DNA of 64,000 nucleotides, taken from contig JAWKMU010000004.1 in the NCBI GenBank assembly GCA_041392065.1, positions 323,361-387,360 of the forward strand, given 5' to 3'. The notes beneath the pieces were generated by a model that did no database searches, was not told the DNA's origin, and saw nothing but the letters and a program-made list of their open reading frames with translations. The stretch is from CAJQLB01 sp041392065. GTDB taxonomy: Bacteria; Bacteroidota; Bacteroidia; Flavobacteriales; Flavobacteriaceae. The position numbers and the translations under genes are program-made. Below are positions 63,604 to 64,000 of this stretch, piece by piece. How positions within the stretch are numbered: the first letter of the stretch is position 1; each line of letters opens with the position of its first letter.

Positions 63604-64000
<397 letters not shown>

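Overview
The window looks like a chromosomal segment of a marine-type member of the Flavobacteriaceae (Bacteroidota). The evidence is direct: AT-rich DNA, gliding/type IX secretion genes (porU, porV, gldJ), a cargo protein with a T9SS C-terminal sorting domain, TAnnTTTG promoter boxes, a FtsZ with a very long acidic tail, and a cell-division cluster with PASTA-bearing FtsI and murF located elsewhere. Genus cannot be fixed from the sequence alone.

Layout. 1-5.5 kb (minus): an ABC-2 exporter (ATPase plus two DUF3526 permeases) behind a small His/Cys protein and ahead of a truncated DUF5916 outer-membrane-type protein. 5.5-6.4 kb: tRNA-Arg with repeats, yqeY. 6.5-21.9 kb (minus): an unbroken division and cell-wall (dcw) operon mraZ-rsmH-ftsL-ftsI-murE-mraY-murD-ftsW-murG-murC-ftsQ-ftsA-ftsZ. 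It has a three-unit MraZ operator at its head, a terminator at its end, and seven non-ATG starts. 22-34 kb: housekeeping genes on both strands: hydrolase, ysxC, pafA-like phosphatase, mlaEF, DUF389 protein, GDP-mannose pyrophosphorylase, SprT, D-threonine-aldolase-like enzyme, di-haem peroxidase, SDR, M28 peptidase. 34.5-40.3 kb: a broken AraC-type regulator, then a secreted ELWxxDGT protein operon beside a two-component system. The two operons share a GGGTAG/CTACCC palindrome at matching upstream positions.

40.4-52 kb: pyruvate dehydrogenase E2 and E1-alpha, cytidine deaminase, porV, porU, then gldJ-murF in the opposite direction. 52.2-53.7 kb is an accessory pair: a HipA/CtkA-like kinase followed by a stand-alone HipA N-terminal-like (HipS-like) protein, with no HipB. 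It abuts a tRNA-Val / GIY-YIG / tRNA-Val stretch. 54.4-61.5 kb (minus): folC, a TonB-ExbD-ExbB energy module, nhaD, an amino-acid dehydrogenase and anmK. The end holds an acyl-CoA dehydrogenase, a small membrane protein, 5S rRNA and the 3' part of 23S rRNA, all but the first on minus.

The two items most likely to be new biology are the split HipA-like pair in kinase-first order, and the two-component / surface-protein regulon defined by the shared palindrome, which also carries a 33-codon membrane peptide ORF coupled to the end of its lipoprotein gene. No CRISPR array, complete insertion sequence or prophage was seen. Every intergenic gap is shorter than about 260 bases.
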